A stretch of DNA of 64,000 nucleotides, from contig JBBQXS010000017.1 in the NCBI GenBank assembly GCA_038209365.1, forward strand, positions 22,145-86,144, read 5' to 3'. The position numbers and the translations under genes were made by a program. Numbering within the stretch: position 1 is the stretch's first letter; the number at the start of each line of letters is the position of its first letter. The DNA comes from DASQHW01 sp038209365 (GTDB lineage Bacteria; Actinomycetota; Acidimicrobiia; IMCC26256; PALSA-610). Shown here piece after piece: positions 49,221 to 56,552 of this stretch. Below the pieces are notes generated by a model that was not told the DNA's origin, did no database searches, and was given only the letters and a program-made list of their open reading frames with translations.

Positions 49221-49825
49221 GGCGCCAGCGGCTCGAGGTGCCACAGCCCGGCGTCGCCCCGCCGGTAGCGCACGCGCTCGTGCAGACGGTCCGGGCGGCC
49301 CTGCCAGCACTCGAGCTGGTCGACGCCGACGACGAAGCCTCCCCAGAACGGGGGCAACGGCGGGTCGAACCCGGCGAACCGCGCCTCGATCTCCGCGACG
49401 CGCGCATCGAGCGTGGCGGGATCGATGACCAGGCTCTGGGGCGATGCCCACGCGCTCACGCGGTGGCCGCGGGGCCGAGTCGCCCAGTAGCGGGCCGCCT
49501 CGTCGTCGTCGAGCCGCGCCACGGGCCCGGCGACGCGCACCTGCCGTTCGAGCTCCCGCCAGTGGAACACCAGTGCCGCGCGCGGGTTCGCCGCGAGGTC
49601 GGCCGCCTTGTCGCTCTCGAGATTCGTGTAGAACGCAAAGCCCCGGTCGTCGATGCCGCGCAGCAGCACTGTGCGCGCCGAGACCGCGCCGTCGGGCATG
49701 GCCGTGGCGAGCGTCATCGCGTCGGGTTGGCGCGCACCGGCGGCGACCGCGTCGTCGTACCAGCGGCGGAACTGCACGATCGGGTCGGCGGCCATCGTGG
49801 ACAGGAGTGGCACGGGCACCAGCAT
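49217..49825 (-). CDS. pdxH: Pyridoxamine 5'-phosphate oxidase
   Basis: The protein has 202 residues. PMDATTLA-like substrate strand DAMTLATAMPDGAVSARTVL, FYTNLESDKAADLAANPRAA and the C-terminal LHERVRYRR and WHLEPLAP are all diagnostic. The enzyme oxidises pyridoxamine or pyridoxine 5'-phosphate to PLP with FMN. ATG 49825 gives 202 residues; ATG 49795 (MAADPIVQF) is nearly as good and gives 192. YhhN is co-translated downstream. Confidence 0.92.
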   Translation of the reverse strand: MLVPVPLLSTMAADPIVQFRRWYDDAVAAGARQPDAMTLATAMPDGAVSARTVLLRGIDDRGFAFYTNLESDKAADLAANPRAALVFHWRELERQVRVAGPVARLDDDEAARYWATRPRGHRVSAWASPQSLVIDPATLDARVAEIEARFAGFDPPLPPFWGGFVVGVDQLECWQGRPDRLHERVRYRRGDAGLWHLEPLAP

Positions 49826-49906
49826 GGTCGGATTCGCCGGGCGCGCGCGGGGACCGCTCCGCAGCGTCCTCGGCCGCGACCGCGCGAACGGTGCCAGACT
49901 GGGGGC

Positions 49907-50443
49907 ATGCCGTTTCACCACGTTGCCATCGCCACCCGGGACCTCGACGCGACCCATCGGTTCTACACCGAGGCCATGGGCTTCGAGCTCGTGAACGTCG
50001 ACGCGATCCCCTTCATGGAGAACGGATGGGCCCGCCACCTGTTCTACGACACGGGCAACGGCCAGATGCTGGCGATCTGGGACCTCCACGACGAGCAGCT
50101 CCCCGACTTCGATCCCGCGATCTCGACCGGCCTCGGCCTGCCGAACTTCGTGAACCACATCGCGTTCGGGGGCGCCGACCTCGAGGACCTCGACCGGCGC
50201 AAGGACCGTTGGCTCGCGAACGGACACGACGTCGCGCGGATCGATCACGGTTGGTGCACGTCGATCTACACGAACGACCCGAGTGGGATCCTCGTCGAGT
50301 TCTGCACGACGACACGCGTCTTCACGGGTGTCGACCATCGCAAGGCCGAAGCGTTGCGCGCCGCCGTTGCACCCGAGATCGACCGCACCGAGCCGCCGAT
50401 CGAATTCTTCGAGGCGTCAAAGCAGAACGCCGGCGTTTCGTAG
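49907..50443 (+). CDS. VOC-family protein
   Basis: The protein has 178 residues with two VOC modules. FHHVAIATRDLDATHRFYTE opens the first, FVNHIAFGGADLEDLDRRKD the second, and NDPSGILVEFCTTTR ends it. His, His and Glu positions for a metal (FHHVA, VNHIA, LVEF) are present. A C-terminal extension (about 145-178) is longer than usual. The CoA-transferase on the other strand overlaps its last 27 bases. Substrate unknown. Confidence 0.85.
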   Translation: MPFHHVAIATRDLDATHRFYTEAMGFELVNVDAIPFMENGWARHLFYDTGNGQMLAIWDLHDEQLPDFDPAISTGLGLPNFVNHIAFGGADLEDLDRRKDRWLANGHDVARIDHGWCTSIYTNDPSGILVEFCTTTRVFTGVDHRKAEALRAAVAPEIDRTEPPIEFFEASKQNAGVS

Positions 50444-51622
50444 CGCCGCGATCTCGTCGTCGGTCGCGCCCGCCAACTCCCGCAGCACTTCGTCGGTGTG
50501 GGCGCCGAGCGCGGGTCCGACGCGGCGGATCGACCCAGGGGTGCGCGAGAGCTTCGGCACGACGCCTGTCATCGCGACGTTCTCGTCGAAGCCGGCGGCA
50601 AGTCGCACGATCATCTCGCGCGCTGCGATGTGCGGGTCGGTCGCGAGCTCCGGGGCACGGTTGATCGGTCCCACCGGCACGTCGTGCGCTCGCAGGAGCA
50701 CGATGAGCTCGTCGGCGGTCATCGTCGCGGTCCACTGTCCGATCTGGGCGTCGAGCTCGTCCTGGTGCGCGGCGCGTGCCTCGTGCGTGGACAGGTCGCG
50801 CGCAAGATCCGGGCGCCGCATCGCGTCGCACAGCCGGCTGAACACTGCGTCGGCGTTGCCGGCGATCACTACCTCGCGATCGTCCAGGGTCGGATAGGCG
50901 TTCGCGGGCGCGACGTCGCGGAGCAGGCCGCCGTGGCGCGTGCGAATCACGCCGCCGATCTCGTAGTCCGCGACCGTCGACTCCATGAGCGCGAGGACCG
51001 CCTCGTAGATCGCGACGTCGACCTCCTGACCGCGCCCGCTGCGGCCGCGTTCGTGGAGCGCGGTGAGGGTGCCGATGACGGCGAACAGTCCGGCGAGGGA
51101 GTCGCCGATCGACACGCCACTGCGCGCGGGCGGCCGGTCGGGCTCGCCGGTGGTGTGGCGAATGCCGCCCATGGCTTCACCGATCGATCCGAAACCGGGC
51201 TCGGCGGCGCGGGGGCCCGTCTGGCCGAACCCGGAGACGTGCACGAGGATGACGCCGGGATTGTCGACGGCGAGCGCGTCATACGACATGCCCCATCTGT
51301 CGATCGTGCCGGGCTTGAAGTTCTCGAGCACGACGTCGCAGCGCCGCCCGATCCGCCGCACCACGGCACGCCCGCGCTCGTCACGCAGATCGATCGCCAC
51401 CGAGCGCTTGTTGCGCGCGATCGCGGGCCACCAGAGGCTCTCGACGCGACCATCCGCCTTGGCCACGCGTACGCCGTACCGCCGCATGATGTCGCCGCGC
51501 GGCGGGGGCTCGACCTTCACGACGTCGGCGCCGAGATCACCGAGCAGCTGACCCGCGAACGGACCGGCGATGAACGCTCCGAGCTCGAGCACGCGCAGGC
51601 CCGCCAGCGGGGAGTCGCTCAC
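50417..51622 (-). CDS. CaiB/BaiF (family III) CoA-transferase, Asp-to-Gly at the catalytic position
   Basis: The protein has 401 residues. LAGLRVLELGAFIAGPFAGQ, LGADVVKVEPPPRGD and the fold are standard. In the segment AEPGFGSIGEAMGG, Gly occupies the place of the catalytic Asp (GxD) that the two paralogues at 40062 and 41177 keep. This substitution defines a recognisable subgroup, so a different acidic residue, perhaps the Glu in GEAMGG, may serve. GTG 51622 is divergent from the acyl-CoA dehydrogenase gene by 38 bases. Confidence 0.85.
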   Translation of the reverse strand: MSDSPLAGLRVLELGAFIAGPFAGQLLGDLGADVVKVEPPPRGDIMRRYGVRVAKADGRVESLWWPAIARNKRSVAIDLRDERGRAVVRRIGRRCDVVLENFKPGTIDRWGMSYDALAVDNPGVILVHVSGFGQTGPRAAEPGFGSIGEAMGGIRHTTGEPDRPPARSGVSIGDSLAGLFAVIGTLTALHERGRSGRGQEVDVAIYEAVLALMESTVADYEIGGVIRTRHGGLLRDVAPANAYPTLDDREVVIAGNADAVFSRLCDAMRRPDLARDLSTHEARAAHQDELDAQIGQWTATMTADELIVLLRAHDVPVGPINRAPELATDPHIAAREMIVRLAAGFDENVAMTGVVPKLSRTPGSIRRVGPALGAHTDEVLRELAGATDDEIAALRNAGVLL

Positions 51623-51660
51623 GGCCGGCAAGGTAACCTCCCGCGGTCGAGGGGGTTCCA

Positions 51661-52893
51661 ATGGACTTCGCGCCGAGCGCACGTTCGGACGAGCTGAAGG
51701 CGAAGCTGATCGAGTTCGACCAAGAGGTCGTGCGACCGGCTGAGCCGATCTACCGCGCCCAGCGCGAGGAATCCGGCGATCCGCACTTCCCGCCGCCGGT
51801 CATGGAGGAGCTGAAGGTCGAAGCCAAGAAGCGCGACCTCTGGAACATGTTCCTGCCCGAGCCCGTCGACGGAACCGGCGGCCTCTCGAACCTCGAGTAC
51901 GCGCCTTTGTGCGAGGTGATGGGCACCTCGCCGTTGCTCGGCGAAGCGACGAACTGCTCGGCGCCCGATACCGGGAACATGGAGATCCTTGCCCAGTTCG
52001 GCACCGCGTTGCAGCAAGAGCAGTGGCTGCAGCCGTTGCTCAATGGTGAGATCCGATCGTGCTTCGCGATGACCGAGCCGTGGGTCGCGTCGTCGGACGC
52101 GACGAACATCTCGTCGCGCATCGAGCGCGACGGTGACGACTACGTGATCAACGGCCACAAGTGGTTCACGAGTGGCGCGCTCGATCCGCGCTGCAAGCTC
52201 GCGGTGTTCATGGGTGTCACAGATCCCGACACCGACACATATCACCGACAGTCGATGATTCTCGTTCCCATGGACGCGACGGGCGTCACCGTGCGCCGTG
52301 GATTGCCGGTGTTCGGTCATTCCGAAGGCGGCGGACACGGCGAGACGCTGTGGGAGAACGTACGCGTGCCGAAGGAGAACCTCCTCGGAGAGGAGGGCAG
52401 CGGCTTCGCGATCGCACAGGCCCGTCTCGGCCCCGGGAGAATCCATCACTGCATGCGCGCGATCGGCATGGCCGAACGCGCGCTCGATCTGATGTGCATG
52501 CGCGCGCAGACGCGGGTGGCCTTCAAGAAACCGCTCGCGGACCAGGGTGTCGTGCAGGAGCGCATCGCCGAGTCGCGCATGCAGATCGAACAGGCCCGGC
52601 TGCTCACGATGAAGGCCGCGTGGATGATGGACACCGTCGGTAAGAAGCACGCTCGCACCGAGATCGCGTCGATCAAGGTGATCGCGGCCCGCGTCGCGAC
52701 CGACGTCATCGACCGAGCGATCCAACTGTTCGGCGGCGCCGGCGTCACCGACGACTGGCCGCTCGCGGCGATGTACGCCCACGCCCGCACGCTGCACCTG
52801 GTCGACGGTCCCGACGAGGTCCACATGCGTCAGATCGCGCGCAACGAGCTCGGCAAGTTCGCGCACCTCCGTCCCGCCGGCTTCACGCAATGA
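51661..52893 (+). CDS. Acyl-CoA dehydrogenase (FadE, ACAD10/11-like)
   Basis: The protein has 410 residues. CFAMTEPWVASSDATNISSR is the flavin-binding TEP motif, GHKWFTSGALDPRCKLAVFM the middle-domain segment, and IQLFGGAGVTDDWPLAAMYA with ARTLHLVDGPDEVHMRQIAR the C-terminal FAD/CoA motifs. It would introduce the 2,3-double bond in an acyl-CoA. The length and the long EQWLQPLLNGEIRSCFAMTE opening match ACAD10/11-like enzymes. The LLM oxidoreductase starts within its stop (ATGA). Confidence 0.92.
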   Translation: MDFAPSARSDELKAKLIEFDQEVVRPAEPIYRAQREESGDPHFPPPVMEELKVEAKKRDLWNMFLPEPVDGTGGLSNLEYAPLCEVMGTSPLLGEATNCSAPDTGNMEILAQFGTALQQEQWLQPLLNGEIRSCFAMTEPWVASSDATNISSRIERDGDDYVINGHKWFTSGALDPRCKLAVFMGVTDPDTDTYHRQSMILVPMDATGVTVRRGLPVFGHSEGGGHGETLWENVRVPKENLLGEEGSGFAIAQARLGPGRIHHCMRAIGMAERALDLMCMRAQTRVAFKKPLADQGVVQERIAESRMQIEQARLLTMKAAWMMDTVGKKHARTEIASIKVIAARVATDVIDRAIQLFGGAGVTDDWPLAAMYAHARTLHLVDGPDEVHMRQIARNELGKFAHLRPAGFTQ

Positions 52894-53780
52894 AGGTGCG
52901 GGTCGGGTACGGGCTCGGGAACCTGCGGCCGCTCTCGGGCGACGCGCTCGGCGCGCTTGCCGAGGGGCTCGAAGGACGCGGGTTCGACTCGCTGTGGCTG
53001 TCGGAGCGCATCAGTGGCCCGGCGCCCGATCCGGTGCTCGCCCTGACCTTCGCCGCGGCGCGCACCCGGCGCATCAAGCTCGGCACGAGCGTCTCGGTAC
53101 TGCCCGGCCGCTCTCCCGCGCTCGTCGCCAAGGAGTGGGCGACGCTGGACGTGCTATCGAACGGTCGCGCGCTCCCGGCCTTCGGGCTCGGCATCGCGCA
53201 CCCGATCGAGCAGCAGGCGTTCGGTGTCGAGCGGCGCGACCGCGCCGAGATCTTCGACGAGGCGCTGCCGCTGCTCCGCCGGCTCTGGACCGAAGACGCC
53301 GTCGACCATGACGGCCGCTGGTTCCACTACGAGGGGATGTCGGTGCTCCCGAAGCCCGCGCACCCGCTGGACGTGTGGCTCGGCGGCAGGGCGCCGTCCG
53401 AGCTGCGGCGCGTCGGCCGGCTCGGCGACGGCTGGCTCGCGAGCTTCACGACACCCGATCAGTGCAAGGCGGCGCGTGTCTCGATCGAGGACGCCGCCGA
53501 CGCCGAGGGACGCACGATCGATCCGGAGCATTTTGGCGCAATGGTCCTGTACACGCACGACGCGGTCCCGGATCTGGTCGCACAGGTGATCCGGACGCGG
53601 AACCCGGACGCCGCGATCGACGACGTCGTCGCACGCGGGTGGGCCAACCTGCGCGGGCTGTGCGAGCGCTACGTCGCGACCGGTTTCTCGAAGCTCGTGC
53701 TCGTGCCCCTCAACGAGCCGCGGGACTGGGACGAAGAGCTGGCGGCAAGCGCCGCCGAGGTCCTCCCGATCCAGACCTGA
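52890..53780 (+). CDS. LLM-class (F420-dependent-type) oxidoreductase
   Basis: The protein has 296 residues. It has a TIM-barrel luciferase-like fold: LEGRGFDSLWLSERISGPAP near the start, IKLGTSVSVLPGRSPALVAK in the middle, and DVWLGGRAPSELRRVGRLGD near 165-185. Actinobacterial members of this group mostly use F420 rather than FMN; the choice cannot be confirmed here. It is co-translated with the acyl-CoA dehydrogenase. A role in the same acyl-CoA pathway is inference. Confidence 0.88.
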   Translation: MKVRVGYGLGNLRPLSGDALGALAEGLEGRGFDSLWLSERISGPAPDPVLALTFAAARTRRIKLGTSVSVLPGRSPALVAKEWATLDVLSNGRALPAFGLGIAHPIEQQAFGVERRDRAEIFDEALPLLRRLWTEDAVDHDGRWFHYEGMSVLPKPAHPLDVWLGGRAPSELRRVGRLGDGWLASFTTPDQCKAARVSIEDAADAEGRTIDPEHFGAMVLYTHDAVPDLVAQVIRTRNPDAAIDDVVARGWANLRGLCERYVATGFSKLVLVPLNEPRDWDEELAASAAEVLPIQT

Positions 53781-53787
53781 AGGTTGG

Positions 53788-54672
53788 TCAGCCTTCCAGG
53801 AAACGGCGCAGGCCGATCGCGGAACCCAACGTACCGATCACCGCGCCGATGATCACGATGAGGATGCCGATACCGATCGCGTCGCTGTCGGTGACCCGGA
53901 ACGTCGAGAACAGCGTCTGCTGGCTGTTCAGCACGTTCGAGATCACGACCTTGAGCACCCAGATGAACCCGAACGCGAGCCCGGCGCCGATCGCGCCCTG
54001 CACGAGTCCCTCGGCCATGAACGGCACACGCACGAACCAATTGGACGCGCCGACGAGCCTCATGACTTCGATCTCACGTCTCCGTGCGAACGTCGCGAGC
54101 CGGATCGTGTTCACGATGAGGAACAGCGACGAGAGCAGCAGCGCGAGTGAGATGACGAAGAAGATCAGCCGGATCCAACGGGTCGCGTTCAACAGGTTCT
54201 TGATCTGCTGTTGCGCGGTGACGATCTTGTCGACACCCGGTCGCTTGTTGTAGTCGATCTCGACCTGCTGGGTGAGGCGAGCGGTCACCGGCGCGACCCG
54301 GAACGACTCGGGCAGCACGTCGGGTGTGGTGCTCTCGATCAGGGCCGGCTGATCATGAAAGAGCCGCTTGAACTCTGCATACGCGGCGTTGTGGTCGAGG
54401 TAGCGGTAGCTCTTGACCAATGCCTTGTCGGCGTCGAGCTGACTCTTCATCGCGTCGACATCCGACCTGGAGGCGTTCGTCTTCATGAAGATCTCGAGCT
54501 CGACGCCGTGCTTCCACTTCTCGGTGCCGTGGTCGACGGCGCTCGAGAGCAGCAGGATCCCGCCGAACAGCACGAGCGAGATCAACACCGTGATGATGCC
54601 GGCGATCGTCATCAGCAGGTTGCGGCGCAGCGAGATGAGCGTCTCACGGGCGAAGTAAGAAAGGCGCGACAT
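53788..54672 (-). CDS. ftsX: Cell-division permease FtsX
   Basis: The protein has 294 residues. Four membrane helices surround an extracytoplasmic loop (about 50-170) and the FtsX-specific RRREIEVMRLVGASNWFVR motif precedes helix 3. With FtsE it forms a transporter-like complex that activates peptidoglycan hydrolysis at the septum. It starts 10 bases after the ftsE stop. The N-terminus MSRLSYFARETLISLRRNLL is the usual amphipathic start. Confidence 0.94.
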   Translation of the reverse strand: MSRLSYFARETLISLRRNLLMTIAGIITVLISLVLFGGILLLSSAVDHGTEKWKHGVELEIFMKTNASRSDVDAMKSQLDADKALVKSYRYLDHNAAYAEFKRLFHDQPALIESTTPDVLPESFRVAPVTARLTQQVEIDYNKRPGVDKIVTAQQQIKNLLNATRWIRLIFFVISLALLLSSLFLIVNTIRLATFARRREIEVMRLVGASNWFVRVPFMAEGLVQGAIGAGLAFGFIWVLKVVISNVLNSQQTLFSTFRVTDSDAIGIGILIVIIGAVIGTLGSAIGLRRFLEG

Positions 54673-54682
54673 CAGCTTCCCG

Positions 54683-55369
54683 TTAGCTTCCGACTCCGTA
54701 CACGCCGCGCGCCTGGTCGCGCACGAGTGAGCCATGGTCGAGCTCGAGCACCCTTCGGCGCATGGCATCCACGATGCGCTGGTCGTGTGTGGCCATCACG
54801 ACCGTCGTGCCCGTCCGGTTGATGCGGTCGAGCAAACGCATGATGCCGACGGTGGTGGCAGGGTCGAGGTTGCCGGTCGGCTCGTCGGCAAGGAGGATCA
54901 GTGGGCGATTGACGAAGGCCCGGGCGATCGACACGCGCTGTTGCTCCCCGCCGGACAACTCGGTCGGGAAGTTCTCGGTCTTCTTGCCGAGGCCGACGAG
55001 GTCGAGGATCTGCGGAACCTGCGTGCGCACGATGTGCTTGGGCCGGCCGATCACCTCGAGGGCGAACGCGACGTTCTCGTAGACCGTCTTGTTCGTGAGG
55101 AGCTTGAAGTCCTGGAACACGCAGCCGATGTTGCGGCGGAGCGACGGTACCTTCCACGCGCCGAGACGACCGATGTCGCGCCCGGCGACGAGCACGCGTC
55201 CCGCTGTGGCGACCTCGTCACGCAGGAGCAGCTTCAGGAACGTCGACTTTCCCGAACCGGACGGACCGACGAGGAAGACGAACTCTCCCTTGGCGATCTC
55301 GACAGAGACGTCCTTCAGAGCGACGAGATCGCCTTTGTAGACCTTGTTGACGTCTTCGAATCGAATCAT
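54683..55369 (-). CDS. ftsE: Cell-division ATP-binding protein FtsE
   Basis: The protein has 228 residues. The ATPase motifs are intact: Walker A GPSGSGKST at 35-43, signature LSGGEQQRVSIARAF at about 138-152, and Walker B LILLADEPTG at 157-166. The MIRFEDVNKVYKGDLVALKD start is typical of FtsE. The prfB gene ends 70 bases upstream. The ftsE-ftsX order and spacing are standard in actinobacteria. Confidence 0.95.
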   Translation of the reverse strand: MIRFEDVNKVYKGDLVALKDVSVEIAKGEFVFLVGPSGSGKSTFLKLLLRDEVATAGRVLVAGRDIGRLGAWKVPSLRRNIGCVFQDFKLLTNKTVYENVAFALEVIGRPKHIVRTQVPQILDLVGLGKKTENFPTELSGGEQQRVSIARAFVNRPLILLADEPTGNLDPATTVGIMRLLDRINRTGTTVVMATHDQRIVDAMRRRVLELDHGSLVRDQARGVYGVGS

Positions 55370-55439
55370 GAGAAACGGCTCATAAGGAGCATGGCGAGGG
55401 TACCAGCCACCGCTGCGCCCGCCGTGGAACCAAAGCAGG

Positions 55440-56546
55440 TTATGACGTGTCTCCTTGTCGGCGCCAATGGAGGTACGCCTCGATGAATGGGTCGAGGTCT
55501 CCGTCGAGGACTGCTTGCACGTTGCCCGTCTCGTAACGGGTGCGCTCGTCCTTCACCAGTTGGTAGGGCGCCAGCGTATAGGTGCGGATCTGGCTCCCGA
55601 ACGCGACGTCGCGTTTCTCGCCGGACAGCGCCTCCAACTCCTTGCGTTGCTCCTCACGCTGACGCTGCGCGAGCCGGGCCGCGAGGATCTGCATCGCCTT
55701 GGCGCGGTTCTGCAGCTGCGAACGTTCGTTCTGGCACGACACGACGATGCCGGTCGGCAGGTGCGTGATACGTACGGCCGAGTCGGTGACGTTCACGTGC
55801 TGTCCGCCTGCACCCGAGGAGCGGTACGTGTCGATACGGAGATCGTTCTGGTCGATTTCCGGTTCCTCGGCCCGCTCCAGCGAGGGAACGCAGTCAAGTG
55901 ACGCGAAGGCGGTTTGTCGCCGCGCGTTCGCGTCGAACGGCGAGATCCGGATCAACCGGTGCACGCCCCGTTCGCCCTGCAGCATGCCGTACGCGTAGCG
56001 ACCTTTCACGATGAACGTCGCGGACGTGATCCCCGCCTCTTGCCCTTCCTGTACTTCGTCGAGCTCGACGTCGAAGCCGCGCGTTTGCGCCCAACGCGTG
56101 AACATGCGCAGCAGCATCTCGGTCCAGTCCTGGGCGTCGGTGCCGCCCGCGCCGGAATGAACTTCACAGATCGCGTCGCGCTCGTCGTGTTCGTCGCTGA
56201 AGAGCGCGCGTAGTTCCATCTTGTCGAGGGCGCCCCGCAATGCGGTGAGGCCGTCCTCGAGCTCTTGCTCGAACGAGTCGTCGTCCTCTTCCCGGCCGAG
56301 GTCGAACATCATCTTGAGCTCGGACGCCCGACGTTCGAGATCGTCGACGAGCTGCACGTCGTCGCGCACCCGTGAGAGCTCCGAAGTCACTTTGCGCGCA
56401 TGGTCCGCGTCGTTCCACAGATCCGGCGCGCTCGCCTGCTCCTCGAGCTCGCTCAACCGTTTGCGCGCCTCGTCGACCCGCAGGTACGCGTGCGCGTCGG
56501 CAACCCGGCGCGCGACGTCAGCAAGGTCCTCCGAAAAGTCGCGCAC
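55440..56546 (-). CDS. prfB: Peptide chain release factor 2
   Basis: The protein has 368 residues. The UGA/UAA recognition motif SPF is present in LIRISPFDANARRQTAFASL, and the catalytic GGQ lies near residue 246 in SSGAGGQHVNVTDSA. The coding sequence is one uninterrupted frame with no internal UGA, so it does not use the autoregulatory frameshift found in many bacteria. It lies 6 bases downstream of secA, and probably shares a transcript with it. Confidence 0.96.
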   Translation of the reverse strand: MRDFSEDLADVARRVADAHAYLRVDEARKRLSELEEQASAPDLWNDADHARKVTSELSRVRDDVQLVDDLERRASELKMMFDLGREEDDDSFEQELEDGLTALRGALDKMELRALFSDEHDERDAICEVHSGAGGTDAQDWTEMLLRMFTRWAQTRGFDVELDEVQEGQEAGITSATFIVKGRYAYGMLQGERGVHRLIRISPFDANARRQTAFASLDCVPSLERAEEPEIDQNDLRIDTYRSSGAGGQHVNVTDSAVRITHLPTGIVVSCQNERSQLQNRAKAMQILAARLAQRQREEQRKELEALSGEKRDVAFGSQIRTYTLAPYQLVKDERTRYETGNVQAVLDGDLDPFIEAYLHWRRQGDTS

Positions 56547-56552
56547 GTGAAG

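Noticed and set aside
55440..56546. Programmed frameshift in prfB
   Set aside because: The frame is continuous from ATG 56546 with no internal UGA near residue 25.
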